A stretch of DNA of 64,000 bases from JAHBWV01 sp964588385. GTDB taxonomy: Bacteria; Planctomycetota; Phycisphaerae; Phycisphaerales; UBA1924. The translations under genes were made by a program, and so were the position numbers. Below are positions 25,202-34,600 of the stretch, in pieces (position 1 is the first letter of the stretch; each line of letters opens with the position of its first letter). The DNA lies in the NCBI GenBank assembly GCA_964588385.1, contig CAZPPG010000003.1:1-64000 (forward strand). Direction: 5' to 3'. The notes beneath the pieces were generated by a model. It did not search any database. It was not told the DNA's origin and was given only the letters and a program-made list of their open reading frames with translations.

Positions 25202-28200
25202 ATGCAGCGGGGAGAGTACCAATCAGCCATCGCACTGTTCGAACGGGCATCGTCCCTCCCACCCTCGGAGCAGGGTGGGTTTCTGGCGGCGTGCGGAGCT
25301 CCGGAAGCCATCATCAAACGCGTTCAGGCCATGCTTCAAGCCGATGCATCGGATAATGAGAGCAGCCAGGGGGGCGGCCTCGGTCTGGTGGCACAGCTCG
25401 TTCGCGAGGACTCGGCGGAGTTTGCGACGGGCTCGCAGCTCCCCGAGTTGAGAGGGCACTACCGGATCATTCAACTCATTGGCGAGGGCGGATCGGGTGC
25501 GGTGTACGAGGCCGAACAGACCTCCCCCCGTCGGTCAGTGGCCCTGAAAGCGCTCCGCCCCGGCCGAACGTCCCAACGCGCTCTTCGGCGTCTTGAGTTT
25601 GAAGCCCACGTGCTCGCTCGGCTGCAGCATCCGGCAATTGCCCAGGTCTATGAGGCGGGCGTGGCCGATGCGGAGCACCCCGATCAGGCCTTCATCGCGA
25701 TGGAGCTCGTGCGAGGCGTGACGCTCACGGCCCATGCGCGCCTCCGCGCCATGTCGCGTATCGAACGGATGAACCTGTTTCTCGCGGTGTGCGCGGGCGT
25801 GGCCCATGCCCATCAGCGAGGCGTCATCCACCGAGACCTGAAGCCCGCGAACATTCTGGTCGACGAACGCGGGAGCCCACGGATCCTGGACTTCGGCGTG
25901 GCCCGGGTGACGGGCGAGAGCATGGGTGTTGATGCCTCCATGACGCAGCAGGGCCAGATCGTCGGAACGCTTCAGTACATGAGCCCGGAGCAGGCTTGGG
26001 GAGACCCGAGTTCGATCGACACCAGAAGCGACGTGTACTCGCTCGGAGCGATACTCTTCGAGCTCCTCACCGATCGTGTTCCGCTTGACCTGGACGGCCT
26101 GCCGCTCCCCGCGGCCCTCGACAAGGTTCGAAACGAACGCCCTCCGCTGGCGGGCGACCTTCGGCCCGAACTTCGCGGCGATGTTGAGACGATCATCGCG
26201 CGTGCGATGGACCCGGATCGAGAGCGCCGGTATGCATCGGTCATCGCGCTCGCGGACGATATTCGCAGCCATCTTGATGGGCGGCCGATCGAGGCTCGGC
26301 GCGACAGTATCGGTTATGTGATGACTCGCGTTGCGGCGCGGCACAAGAAAAGTCTGACGGTCGCCACGCTCGGACTGCTGGCATTGATCGCTTTCGGCGT
26401 CATGTCGTCGCTGCAGTCGCGGGAGAACGCCCGTCTGGCCGAGTCCGAGTCGCTTGCTCACAAGGATGCCCGGGTCGCGCTCGAAGAGCGAACCAGAGAG
26501 AAGGAGCGGGCGGACTCCACCGCCGAGTCGCTGCGCCGCAGTCTCAGTCTCAGCAACATCGCCGTCGCCCATGGGGCGGTCTTCGCGGGCGATCGGCGCG
26601 GGGTGCGTCGCGCTCTTGATGCTTGCCCTGAGGACCTGCGAGGCTGGGAGTGGTCTTACCTCCGCCGGTTTATCGAACGCTCCGTCACAGATGTCTCGGT
26701 CTTTCCGCACGGTCCCCTCTCCCTGGACACAGTCGGGGCCGGGTCTCAGGTGGTGGTGTCGCACGGCGACGCCGGGCTCGCGTCGATCGATGCAAGCAGC
26801 GGCGTTGTCATAGAGCGGGCGCCCCACGAGGGATATGTCGTTCTGGTTGCAGGCGCACCGGACGGCACCGTGGCAAGCTGTGACATTCAGGGACGTGTCA
26901 GGGTGAAGCAGTCGGTCGGCGGCTCCGTGATCGCATCGATTCTGACCGGCGTGGGGCATCCGCGCGGCCTGCTCCTGAGCGACGACGCCACTCGATTTAC
27001 GGTGATCGGCCAGACCGGCATCATCGAAGACTGGTCGCTGCCCGGTGGAGAGAGAATGGCGCAATGGAAGGTGCCCTACGACGGCACGACCATCGCGTTC
27101 TCGACGGCGAGATCCAGCGATCGCCTGTATCTTGCCGGGACATACGGGGTCGCGCGACTCGATCGAAAGAGCGAAGCGTTTGAACTGTTGCTCACGTCCG
27201 AATCGTCGATCCTGAGTGTCGATGTGGATCAGCAGGAACGCTTCCTCGCCATCGGCGACGACGTCCGTGCCGTCCACGTGTATGACCTTCAGGACATGCG
27301 CTCGGTGTTTCTCTATCGCGGACACGGCAGCCGCGTGATTGCCGTCCGCCTGTCGCCCGATGGGTCGCATCTGGCGACAGGCAGCGGCGATTCGACGGTG
27401 CGATTCTTCAATATCTCCACCGGGGACGAGATCGAGCGTTTCCTCGCGCACGAGGCCACAGTGACCGGCCTGGTATTTCTCGGTCCGGACCGGCTGGTCT
27501 CCGCCGGTCGAGATGGAGTGGTCAGGTCGTGGTCGCTCTCGACCAATGCGCGCGCGATCTCGGCCCGATGGAAGCGTGCCGATGTCGCGGACCTTCTGTC
27601 CACGCGAGATGGGCTCTTCATCGCGGGAGCAGACCCCGCATTCGCACGGTTCGACCCCGAGAGCGGTCACACGCTCTGGTCGGACAACTCCTCTGCGTAC
27701 GGGCTGCGTGTGTTCGAGTCCGAGGGCGTTGTGGTCGGACTCGCGATGGATGGCCTCGTCACCGCGTGGAAGTCCGACGAACGCATCTGGTCAATCGATG
27801 TCGGAGAACTGCTCCGGGGCGGTGCGCTTCGAGACCAGCGGGTTTCGATCAGCGTCGATCGAAGACTTGTGACAGTCGATCTCCATTCCGGAAGCATCGT
27901 TGAGACGATTGATTTCGGGGAGGAGACACCAATCGGAATCGCGGTCGGAGAGACGTGGCGGCTTGTCACGTGCCTCAGTGGACGGCTGTGCGTGGTGCGA
28001 GACGGCAGGATCACGCAGATCATGGATGCCCATCACGACATCGCGTGGTCCGCCGCGACGAATCCGGACGGAACGCTCGTGGCCACCAGCGGCGAGGACG
28101 GGGTGATCCGGCTCTGGCATCCGCACGATTGGAGTTCTGCGGGCACAATGGGAGGCGACCAGCTCGCGATCCTCGGCCTCGAGTTCTCACCGGATGGCTC

Positions 28201-28471
28201 TCGCCTGGCGACGGCCGGCTTTGACACATCGGTCCGGATCTGGAACGTGGCCGAGCGTGCGGAAGTCCTCAGACTCTCGGGGCACGTCTGGGCGGTTCAG
28301 GCCGTTTCATTCGACCCTGATTCCGGCAGTCTTTACTCCGGGGCATCCGATGGCGTCATTCGGCGCTGGAGAGTGCAGGATCGCTGGTCTTGGCACAGCC
28401 GACGCGCGCACGAGAGTCCTCCCCCGTCTCCCATCAATCCGCCCCCGGCAGAGTCGACGGGCGGGCTATGA
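25202..28471 (+). CDS. Membrane Ser/Thr protein kinase with C-terminal WD40 repeats
   Basis: 1089-aa transmembrane kinase. N-terminal 80 residues resemble the ALFERASSLPPSEQ leader common on planctomycete kinases. Kinase domain about 86-355: glycine loop GEGGSGAVYEA, Lys116 in VALKAL, HRDLKPAN (about 210-217), DFGVAR, TLQYMSPEQ, DVYSLGAILFELLT: all catalytic residues present. One hydrophobic segment (LTVATLGLLALIAFGVM, about 382-398), then a coiled stretch, then about 620 residues with WD40-type blades; clear ones are SPDGSHLATGSGDSTVRF, TNPDGTLVATSGEDGVIRLW and SPDGSRLATAGFDTSVRIW. The start at ATG 25202 is forced by an in-frame stop at 25166. It probably reports to the ECF sigma factor. The tRNA begins 10 bp after its stop. 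Confidence 0.92.
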   Translation: MQRGEYQSAIALFERASSLPPSEQGGFLAACGAPEAIIKRVQAMLQADASDNESSQGGGLGLVAQLVREDSAEFATGSQLPELRGHYRIIQLIGEGGSGAVYEAEQTSPRRSVALKALRPGRTSQRALRRLEFEAHVLARLQHPAIAQVYEAGVADAEHPDQAFIAMELVRGVTLTAHARLRAMSRIERMNLFLAVCAGVAHAHQRGVIHRDLKPANILVDERGSPRILDFGVARVTGESMGVDASMTQQGQIVGTLQYMSPEQAWGDPSSIDTRSDVYSLGAILFELLTDRVPLDLDGLPLPAALDKVRNERPPLAGDLRPELRGDVETIIARAMDPDRERRYASVIALADDIRSHLDGRPIEARRDSIGYVMTRVAARHKKSLTVATLGLLALIAFGVMSSLQSRENARLAESESLAHKDARVALEERTREKERADSTAESLRRSLSLSNIAVAHGAVFAGDRRGVRRALDACPEDLRGWEWSYLRRFIERSVTDVSVFPHGPLSLDTVGAGSQVVVSHGDAGLASIDASSGVVIERAPHEGYVVLVAGAPDGTVASCDIQGRVRVKQSVGGSVIASILTGVGHPRGLLLSDDATRFTVIGQTGIIEDWSLPGGERMAQWKVPYDGTTIAFSTARSSDRLYLAGTYGVARLDRKSEAFELLLTSESSILSVDVDQQERFLAIGDDVRAVHVYDLQDMRSVFLYRGHGSRVIAVRLSPDGSHLATGSGDSTVRFFNISTGDEIERFLAHEATVTGLVFLGPDRLVSAGRDGVVRSWSLSTNARAISARWKRADVADLLSTRDGLFIAGADPAFARFDPESGHTLWSDNSSAYGLRVFESEGVVVGLAMDGLVTAWKSDERIWSIDVGELLRGGALRDQRVSISVDRRLVTVDLHSGSIVETIDFGEETPIGIAVGETWRLVTCLSGRLCVVRDGRITQIMDAHHDIAWSAATNPDGTLVATSGEDGVIRLWHPHDWSSAGTMGGDQLAILGLEFSPDGSRLATAGFDTSVRIWNVAERAEVLRLSGHVWAVQAVSFDPDSGSLYSGASDGVIRRWRVQDRWSWHSRRAHESPPPSPINPPPAESTGGL

Positions 28472-28480
28472 TGACGCATT

Positions 28481-28552
28481 GCGGGCGTAACTCAGTGGTA
28501 GAGTGTCAGCCTTCCAAGCTGAACGTCGAGGGTTCGAATCCCTTCGCCCGCT
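28481..28552 (+). tRNA. tRNA-Gly (anticodon TCC)
   Basis: 72 nt folding as a complete cloverleaf: acceptor GCGGGCG/CGCCCGC, D arm ACTC-loop-GAGT, anticodon stem TCAGC/GCTGA with loop CTTCCAA, giving anticodon TCC, T arm with TTCGAAT, discriminator T as expected for bacterial glycine tRNA. CCA is not encoded. An intrinsic terminator follows. Confidence 0.95.
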
Positions 28553-28583
28553 TTCCCGCGCCAAGCCGCACGCTGCCGTCTTT

Positions 28584-28606
28584 CCCCGCAGAATCGCGGG
28601 GTTTTT
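28584..28606 (+). terminator. Intrinsic terminator after tRNA-Gly
   Basis: Stem CCCCGC/GCGGGG (28584-28589 with 28596-28601) followed directly by TTTTT: a textbook Rho-independent terminator 32 bp past the tRNA, likely ending kinase and tRNA transcripts. Confidence 0.85.
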
Positions 28607-28692
28607 CATTGGTGGCTCGCTGTGTGTGGTCGGCGTCGTAAACGCGCGTCGCCGCGATCGCCACATCGGCACCGGATACCCTGCGCCCATAT

Positions 28693-29376
28693 ATGTGCGG
28701 ACGCTTCACCAATCGCTATTCGTGGAAGCAGCTCCACCGGCTGCTCTCGCTGACAACGCCGGTGCCAGAGTCTGACTTCGTGGCACGATTCAACATAGCC
28801 CCGACTCAGAATGCGCTTGTTGTCCGCCAGGATACAAGGGGCAACCGGGCAGCCGACCAGTTGCGTTGGGGTCTCGTGCCATTCTGGGCGGATGACCCCG
28901 CAATCGGGAATCGCCTCATCAACGCCCGGAGCGAAGAGGCCGCAACCAAGCCGTCCTTCCGAGCGGCATTCAAGAAACGTCGTTGCCTTATCCCGGTGTC
29001 CGACTTCTACGAGTGGCAGGCAATCCCCGGCGAGAAGCGCAAGCAGCCGTGGGCGTTCCGGGTCGCGGGCGCACCGCTCTTTGCGTTTGCGGGACTCTGG
29101 GAGCGATGGGACAAGGCCGACGTACCGTTGGATACGTTCACAATCCTGACTGGCGCACCCAACGCTCTTGTCGCGCCAATCCACAACCGGATGCCCGTGA
29201 TCGTGCGGCCGAGTCTCTACGACCTGTGGCTCGATCCGGCCCATGAGACGCCTTTGGACCTGGCTCCGGTCTTTGAGCCGTTTCCAGCCGACGAGATGGA
29301 AGCGCATCGGGTCGGAACCAGGGTGAACTCGCCCGCGAATGACGACCCAACGTGCATCCAACCCATTGATCCATAA
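28693..29376 (+). CDS. SOS response-associated peptidase family protein (YedK/HMCES)
   Basis: 227-aa SRAP domain protein, a sensor that cross-links to abasic sites in single-stranded DNA through Cys2 and shields them. It begins MCGRFTN, so Cys2 is exposed once Met is removed; also seen are FNIAPTQ, the Arg/Trp-rich LRWGLVPFWA, NARSEEAATKPSFR, FYEW (the active-site Glu) and IHNRMPVI (active-site His). Length is typical. No clear ribosome-binding site precedes the ATG, but the start is fixed by the required Cys2. It stands just upstream of the imuA-imuB-dnaE2 cassette, matching the DNA-damage theme. Confidence 0.93.
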   Translation: MCGRFTNRYSWKQLHRLLSLTTPVPESDFVARFNIAPTQNALVVRQDTRGNRAADQLRWGLVPFWADDPAIGNRLINARSEEAATKPSFRAAFKKRRCLIPVSDFYEWQAIPGEKRKQPWAFRVAGAPLFAFAGLWERWDKADVPLDTFTILTGAPNALVAPIHNRMPVIVRPSLYDLWLDPAHETPLDLAPVFEPFPADEMEAHRVGTRVNSPANDDPTCIQPIDP

Positions 29377-29403
29377 ACACATACAAGAAATATTCGCTTT
29401 TTA

Positions 29404-29442
29404 TTTGCATTTCGTTTGGCATATATATAACATGTACCGATC
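29404..29442 (+). promoter_or_regulatory. AT-rich promoter candidate for imuA, possibly leaderless transcript
   Basis: The 66 bp before imuA are far more AT-rich than the surroundings. TTTGCA (29404-29409) and TATAAC (29426-29431) sit 16 bp apart as a possible -35/-10 pair. The ATG at 29443 is only about 12 bp past the -10 and has no Shine-Dalgarno sequence, so transcription may begin at or near the start codon. No SOS box that I recognise is present. Confidence 0.45.
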
Positions 29443-30219
29443 ATGAGCCGATCGGACGCCATCGCGATTCTTCGGGACCGACTTGACGCGCTCGCCTCGC
29501 CGCCCACCACACATGCTCTCTCGCCTCTACCGACGTTCGCGTTGCCATTGGTGTCCGGGGCCGTTCATGAATGGCTCGGAATCGAGGGCGACCGGGAATG
29601 GATTGCGCCAGTCGCGGCACTGGTTGATCTCGCGCGCCGAGTGATTGCCCATGCAGAGGCAGGGGCCGTGTTGTGGATCGGTGCGCGCGCATGGCCGCAC
29701 GCACACGCGCTGGTCGCGCGTGACTGCTCAGGGCAGAATCACGCATTGCTTGAGCGATCGATCTTCGTGAATCCCGCTGATGCCGCAGGACGACTCTGGG
29801 CGATCGACGCGGCACTCCGCTCATCCGCTGTGGCCGCCGTGATTGGGGATGGGACGGGGTTCGATATGAGCGCATCGCGCCGGCTCCAACTCGCGGCTGA
29901 ATCGTCGGGGCGGCTGGCGGTCCTGACCCGTCCCGCAACAGAACTGAAAGCACTCTCGGCGGCCACAACCCGCTGGCTTGTGCGCCGGCGAGCCTCGCCT
30001 CCCTCTCCGCGTGGCGTATGCGATGTTCCCCGACCACGATGGACCGTTGAGCTTGTGCGCTACAAGGGAGTGCACCCAGGCAACATGTGTGACGACCGAC
30101 GCGCTTGGACCGTGGAATGGAGCCGTGATGCGTGCGCTCTCGTTGTTCCTGCCGAGTTGGAAGACGGATCTCGCGAGCCGGCGGCTCCGCCGATCCCCTG
30201 TGGACGCTTCATCGGATGA
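29443..30219 (+). CDS. imuA: ImuA-like accessory protein of the mutasome
   Basis: 258-aa protein with the layout of ImuA (a RecA-related protein without an obvious Walker A here). Seen: LPTFALPLVSGAVHEWLG near residue 30, the conserved opening where ImuA proteins read 'G..HE', then VLWIGARAWPHAHAL and RRLQLAAESSGRLAVLTRP. These resemble the RecA core in outline only. In characterised cassettes ImuA is needed for damage-induced mutagenesis together with ImuB and DnaE2. Identification leans on its position directly before imuB and dnaE2. Its end overlaps the start of imuB by 92 bp. The start at 29443 has no ribosome-binding site. Confidence 0.75.
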   Translation: MSRSDAIAILRDRLDALASPPTTHALSPLPTFALPLVSGAVHEWLGIEGDREWIAPVAALVDLARRVIAHAEAGAVLWIGARAWPHAHALVARDCSGQNHALLERSIFVNPADAAGRLWAIDAALRSSAVAAVIGDGTGFDMSASRRLQLAAESSGRLAVLTRPATELKALSAATTRWLVRRRASPPSPRGVCDVPRPRWTVELVRYKGVHPGNMCDDRRAWTVEWSRDACALVVPAELEDGSREPAAPPIPCGRFIG

Positions 30220-31687
30220 TCGATCACGTCCGAGGGCGGTACAAACGCCGCGAGCGATTGTTCTCGCGGACAGGGTGGCACAGCGACAGGTCGTCGCGGC
30301 GTGCTGCCCGAAGGCATGTGCGGCGGGCGTGCGGGCGGGAATGACTCTGGCACACGCACGTGCGTTGCTGCCGCCGTCCGGCACACACATTGAGGATCAC
30401 GACCCACGCCGGGACCATGCCGCCCTCCGGAAACTTGCGGCGTGGGCGCACCGATTTTCTCCGCTCGTTGCGCCCGATCCGCCGGATGGGCTTCTCCTGG
30501 ATATTTCGGGGTGTGAACGGGCGTTCCGGGGGGAGAGGAGGCACGTGCGGCAACTGCTCTCTGGGGTTGATCGGCTCGGCATCACGGCGCAGGCGGCGGT
30601 GGCCCCAACGTACGGCGCGGCGTGGGCGCTGGCTCGCTACTCTGAGCATCGCAATCCAATCATCTCACGGAGTGATTTGCGCGAGGCGATTGCGTCTCTC
30701 CCTGTTGAGGGACTTCGGATTGCGCCGGTCGTGGCGCTGGCACTCGACGAACTTGGTATCGAGACGATCGGTCAAGTCATAGATCTTCCTCGTGCGTCCC
30801 TCCCATCGCGTTTCGGCGACGAACTCTTGCACCGGCTCGGCCAGGCAACTGGCGATGTGATGGAGCTGATCGAGCATGTGCGGCCTGTTCCTATGCCGCG
30901 TGCCGAGCGTGCTTTCGATGGAGCGACGACACGGATCGAGGCGATCGAGGCTGGCGTTCGTGGCTTGCTGGACGATCTCGCGGGTCAGCTTGTCGAACGA
31001 CAAGCGGGCGCACGCGCTCTGGTGATCGAGCTCGGTCGTATGGATTCGGTACCCGTGCGCATAACTGTTCAGCTCAGCCGTCCCTGCGCAGACGCTCGAC
31101 ACCTCTGGACACTCGCGAGACCGCGGCTGGAGCGGGCCAGTCTCGGCTACGGCGTCGAACGGCTGGCGGTCGCCGCGCCACACATCGGCCGGATACGCCA
31201 CCGACAAGCCGAACAGTGGCGCCATGATGCGAAGGACGACGCGTCCGATTCTCCCGAGATGGCCGCATTGGTCGACGTGCTTTCCAATCGGCTCGGCACC
31301 GAGAACGTGATGCGGGTGGAGGTGCGGCCGACGCACCAGCCGGAACGCGTGTTCGGGTACGTCCCAGCGATCGAGGGAATGCCTGCAATGCGGGACTGCC
31401 CGGGCGCGTTGACCACGAGTGACCGCCCGACGCTTCTTTTGTCACAGCCCGAAGCCGCGAGCGTGCTGGCGATGGTTCCGGACCTCCCTCCCTCACGAGT
31501 GGGATGGCGCGGGCGTGAGCACGTCATCATCGCGGGATTCGGTCCCGAACGCGTGGAGGCAGAGTGGTGGCGCACGCAGGATTCTGCTCGCGACTACTAC
31601 AGGGTGGAGGATGCAGGCGGTCTCTGGCTGTGGTTGTACCGCGAGGTTGAAACAGCCAAGTGGTTCGTACACGGGGTCTGGGCATAG
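30128..31687 (+). CDS. imuB: ImuB, Y-family polymerase-like protein of the mutasome
   Basis: 519-aa inactive Y-family (DinB-like) protein that in known systems bridges DnaE2, ImuA and the sliding clamp. I chose the ATG at 30128 because MRALSLFLPSW matches the usual ImuB start; this overlaps imuA by 92 bp. An earlier in-frame ATG at 29978 is less likely. Seen: VVAACCPKACAAGVRAGMTLAHARAL (finger/palm start), a palm region LLLDISGCERAFRGE, where classical Y polymerases carry a metal-binding pair and this one keeps only the Asp, then ASLPVEGLRIAP and an HhH-like segment DELGIETIGQVIDLPR, and a long C-terminal part typical of ImuB. Next gene starts 7 bp after. Confidence 0.87.
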   Translation: MRALSLFLPSWKTDLASRRLRRSPVDASSDDRSRPRAVQTPRAIVLADRVAQRQVVAACCPKACAAGVRAGMTLAHARALLPPSGTHIEDHDPRRDHAALRKLAAWAHRFSPLVAPDPPDGLLLDISGCERAFRGERRHVRQLLSGVDRLGITAQAAVAPTYGAAWALARYSEHRNPIISRSDLREAIASLPVEGLRIAPVVALALDELGIETIGQVIDLPRASLPSRFGDELLHRLGQATGDVMELIEHVRPVPMPRAERAFDGATTRIEAIEAGVRGLLDDLAGQLVERQAGARALVIELGRMDSVPVRITVQLSRPCADARHLWTLARPRLERASLGYGVERLAVAAPHIGRIRHRQAEQWRHDAKDDASDSPEMAALVDVLSNRLGTENVMRVEVRPTHQPERVFGYVPAIEGMPAMRDCPGALTTSDRPTLLLSQPEAASVLAMVPDLPPSRVGWRGREHVIIAGFGPERVEAEWWRTQDSARDYYRVEDAGGLWLWLYREVETAKWFVHGVWA

Positions 31688-31694
31688 GTGTGGC

Positions 31695-34600
31695 ATGCCT
31701 GAGCAACCCTTTGCAAAGCACGTGCAGCATCCGTGGGAGCGAGCCAAAGGCACGCCATCGGTGGCATCCGATCCAACCCATGCTCGAATGGGGCTCTGCA
31801 CCCCCTACGCCGAGCTCGCTGTCACCACGAACTACTCATTTCTCACCGGGGCAAGCCATCCTGAAGAGATCGTCCAGACCGCCGCGCTGCTCGGCTACCG
31901 GGCAGTCGCGGTCACCGATGACTGCTCGCTCGGCGGCATTGTGCGCGCACACGTGACCGCGAAGGAATGTGGCATCCAACTGGTCGTTGGGGCAAGTCTC
32001 CGCTTGACGAATCCCGAAGCAGCCGGCGCGCGCCTGCTGGTGTATCCGACCGCCCGCGATTCTTACGCACGGCTCTGCCGATTGCTCACGCTCGGCAAGC
32101 GGCTCGCCCCAAAGGGCGACTGCCAGCTCACTCTGCATGACATGGTCCAGCACGCCGACGGACTCGTGTGTGTCGCTCTCCTCCCCGACACCATCGGCTC
32201 TGCCCTTATCGACGTACTGTGCGGACTGCGGCACGTCTTCAAGGACGACCGATTCTCCATCGGAGCGGCCCGCGCGTTCGGATGCAGCGACCAGGAACGG
32301 CTCCGCACGATTCACGATCTCTGCGCTCACATCCGTGCTCCTATGGTGGCGACCAATGACGTGCTGTACCACGTCGCTGAGCGCCGACCGCTCCAGGATG
32401 TGCTCACGTGCATCAGGAATAGGTGCACGCTGGATCAAGCTGGCCTGCGCCTCGTCGCGAATGCCGAGCGGCACATGAAGCCGCCCGACGAGATGGCTCG
32501 CCTCTTTGCGCGATATCCGGCAGCGATCCGACGCAGCGTGGACATCGCTGATCGGTGCGCGACCTTCTCACTCGACCAACTCCGCTACGAGTATCCCGAT
32601 GAAGTCGTTCCGCCCGGAGCGACCCCTATCGGACATCTCACGACGCTGACGTGGCAGGGCGCGAGCGAACGGTATCCCCATGGCGTTCCCGCCAAGGTGC
32701 AGCGACAGATTCGGCACGAACTCGGGCTCATCGACGAACTCACCTTTGCACCCTATTTCCTGACCGTTCACGACCTTGTCCGCTTCGCTCGCGGCAAGGG
32801 GATTCTCTGCCAGGGCCGGGGCGCGGCCGCGAACTCCGCAGTGTGCTACTGCCTGGGCGTTACCAGCGTTGACCCCGACCGCATCAATGTCCTCTTCGAG
32901 AGGTTCATCAGCAAGGAGCGTAACGAGCCGCCCGATATCGATATCGACTTTGAACATGAACGCCGCGAGGAAGTGATCCAGTACCTCTACGCGAAATACG
33001 GCCGCGATCGTGCCGCTCTCACCGCCGAGGTGATCACATACCGGGGACGGAGCGCGGTGCGTGAAGTCGGGAAGGCCCTTGGGCTCTCTCTCGACTGCGT
33101 CGACGGGCTGGCGCGAGATATGGACTGGTGGGACTCGGGCGTGATCGATCCGAAGGCGATGCGGTCGCGCGGCTTTAACCCCGCCGATCCAACTGTGCGA
33201 CACCTTGCCTCCCTCACAAGTGACATTCTCGGCTTTCCACGCCACCGCTCGCAGCACGTGGGTGGCTTCGTCATCAGCCGAGGGCCGCTCTCGGAGATCG
33301 TGCCGATTGAGAACGCGGCGATGGACGATCGAACCGTGGTGGAATGGGACAAAGACGACCTCGACGCGATGGGCTTGCTCAAAGTGGACGTGCTGGGACT
33401 CGGGATGCTCACGTGCATCCGCAAGAGTTTCGAACTGGTGGAGAAGCACCATGCACGTCCCCTGACGCTGGCAACTGTCCCAGCCGAAGACCCGGCCGTT
33501 TACGCCATGCTCTGCGAGGCGAACTCAGTGGGCGTCTTCCAGGTCGAGAGCCGCGCCCAGATGTCCATGCTCCCGCGTCTGCGGCCGCAGTGCTTCTATG
33601 ACCTTGTGATTGAGGTGACGATTGTTCGTCCAGGCCCCATTCAGGGCAAGATGGTTCACCCGTATCTGCGCCGTCGCAACGGGGAGGAGGCCGTTGCGTA
33701 CCCGACCGAGGACATCCGGCAGGTGCTGAGCCGCACGCTGGGTGTGCCGCTGTTCCAGGAGCAGGCGATGGCTCTGGCAATCGTGGCGGCGGGGTTCACA
33801 CCAGGAGAGGCGGATCAGCTCCGCCGCGCCATGGCCGCCTGGAAACGCAAGGGCGATCTCATCTACCGCTTCGGGACCAAGATCGTGGCCGGCATGACCG
33901 CGCGGGGATATCCCCGTGAGTTTGCCGACCGATGCTTTGAGCAGATCAAGGGATTCAGCGAGTACGGCTTTCCCGAGAGCCACGCTGCGTCGTTCGCCTT
34001 GCTTGTCTATGTCTCATCGTGGCTGAAGCGTCACCATCCTGCAGCGTTCGCGGCCGCTCTCATCAACAGCCAGCCGATGGGCTTTTACGCACCGGCCCAA
34101 CTGATCCGGGACGCACGCGAGCACGGGGTACAGATTCGACCGGTTGACGTGCATGCGAGCCAGTGGGATTGCACGCTGGAACCCACCGACAGCCCCGAAC
34201 ATCCCGCGATCCGTCTCGGGATGCGGATGGTCAGCGGGCTACGCGAGATGGATGCGCAAGCGATCGTCTCGGCTGTACAGAAGCATGGCCGACTTCCCGA
34301 CCTCCAGACCCTTCACGCTCGGAGCGGTGTCCACGCCGCGCCGCTCCGCAGACTCGCCCTTGCGGATGCGTTCGCGTCGATGGGCCTGGATCGACAGCGT
34401 GCGCTCTGGGAAGTACGCGCGATCAACGACAACGGGCTGCCTTTGTTTGAGCAGGAGTCCCTCGCCACACATCAGCAGGATGCCCTTGCCGTATCGCGGC
34501 CATACGAACCCGGCGGTTTGCATCCCGCTCTCCCCCCTTTCACCGAAGCGAAGGAGGTCACCCATGACTATGGCGCGGTCGGCCTGTCACTCCGCCAGCA

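Noticed and set aside
25535..27670. 711-codon open frame on the minus strand
   Set aside because: Antisense of the kinase-WD40 gene; basic, low-order composition typical of GC-rich shadow frames.
29377..29442. LexA/SOS box upstream of imuA
   Set aside because: I looked for GTTC-N7-GTTC and GAAC-N4-GTTC type patterns and found none; only an AT-rich promoter candidate is claimed.
31419..31694. N-terminal extension of dnaE2
   Set aside because: It lies inside imuB and has no polymerase-like sequence; the family N-terminus fits the ATG at 31695.
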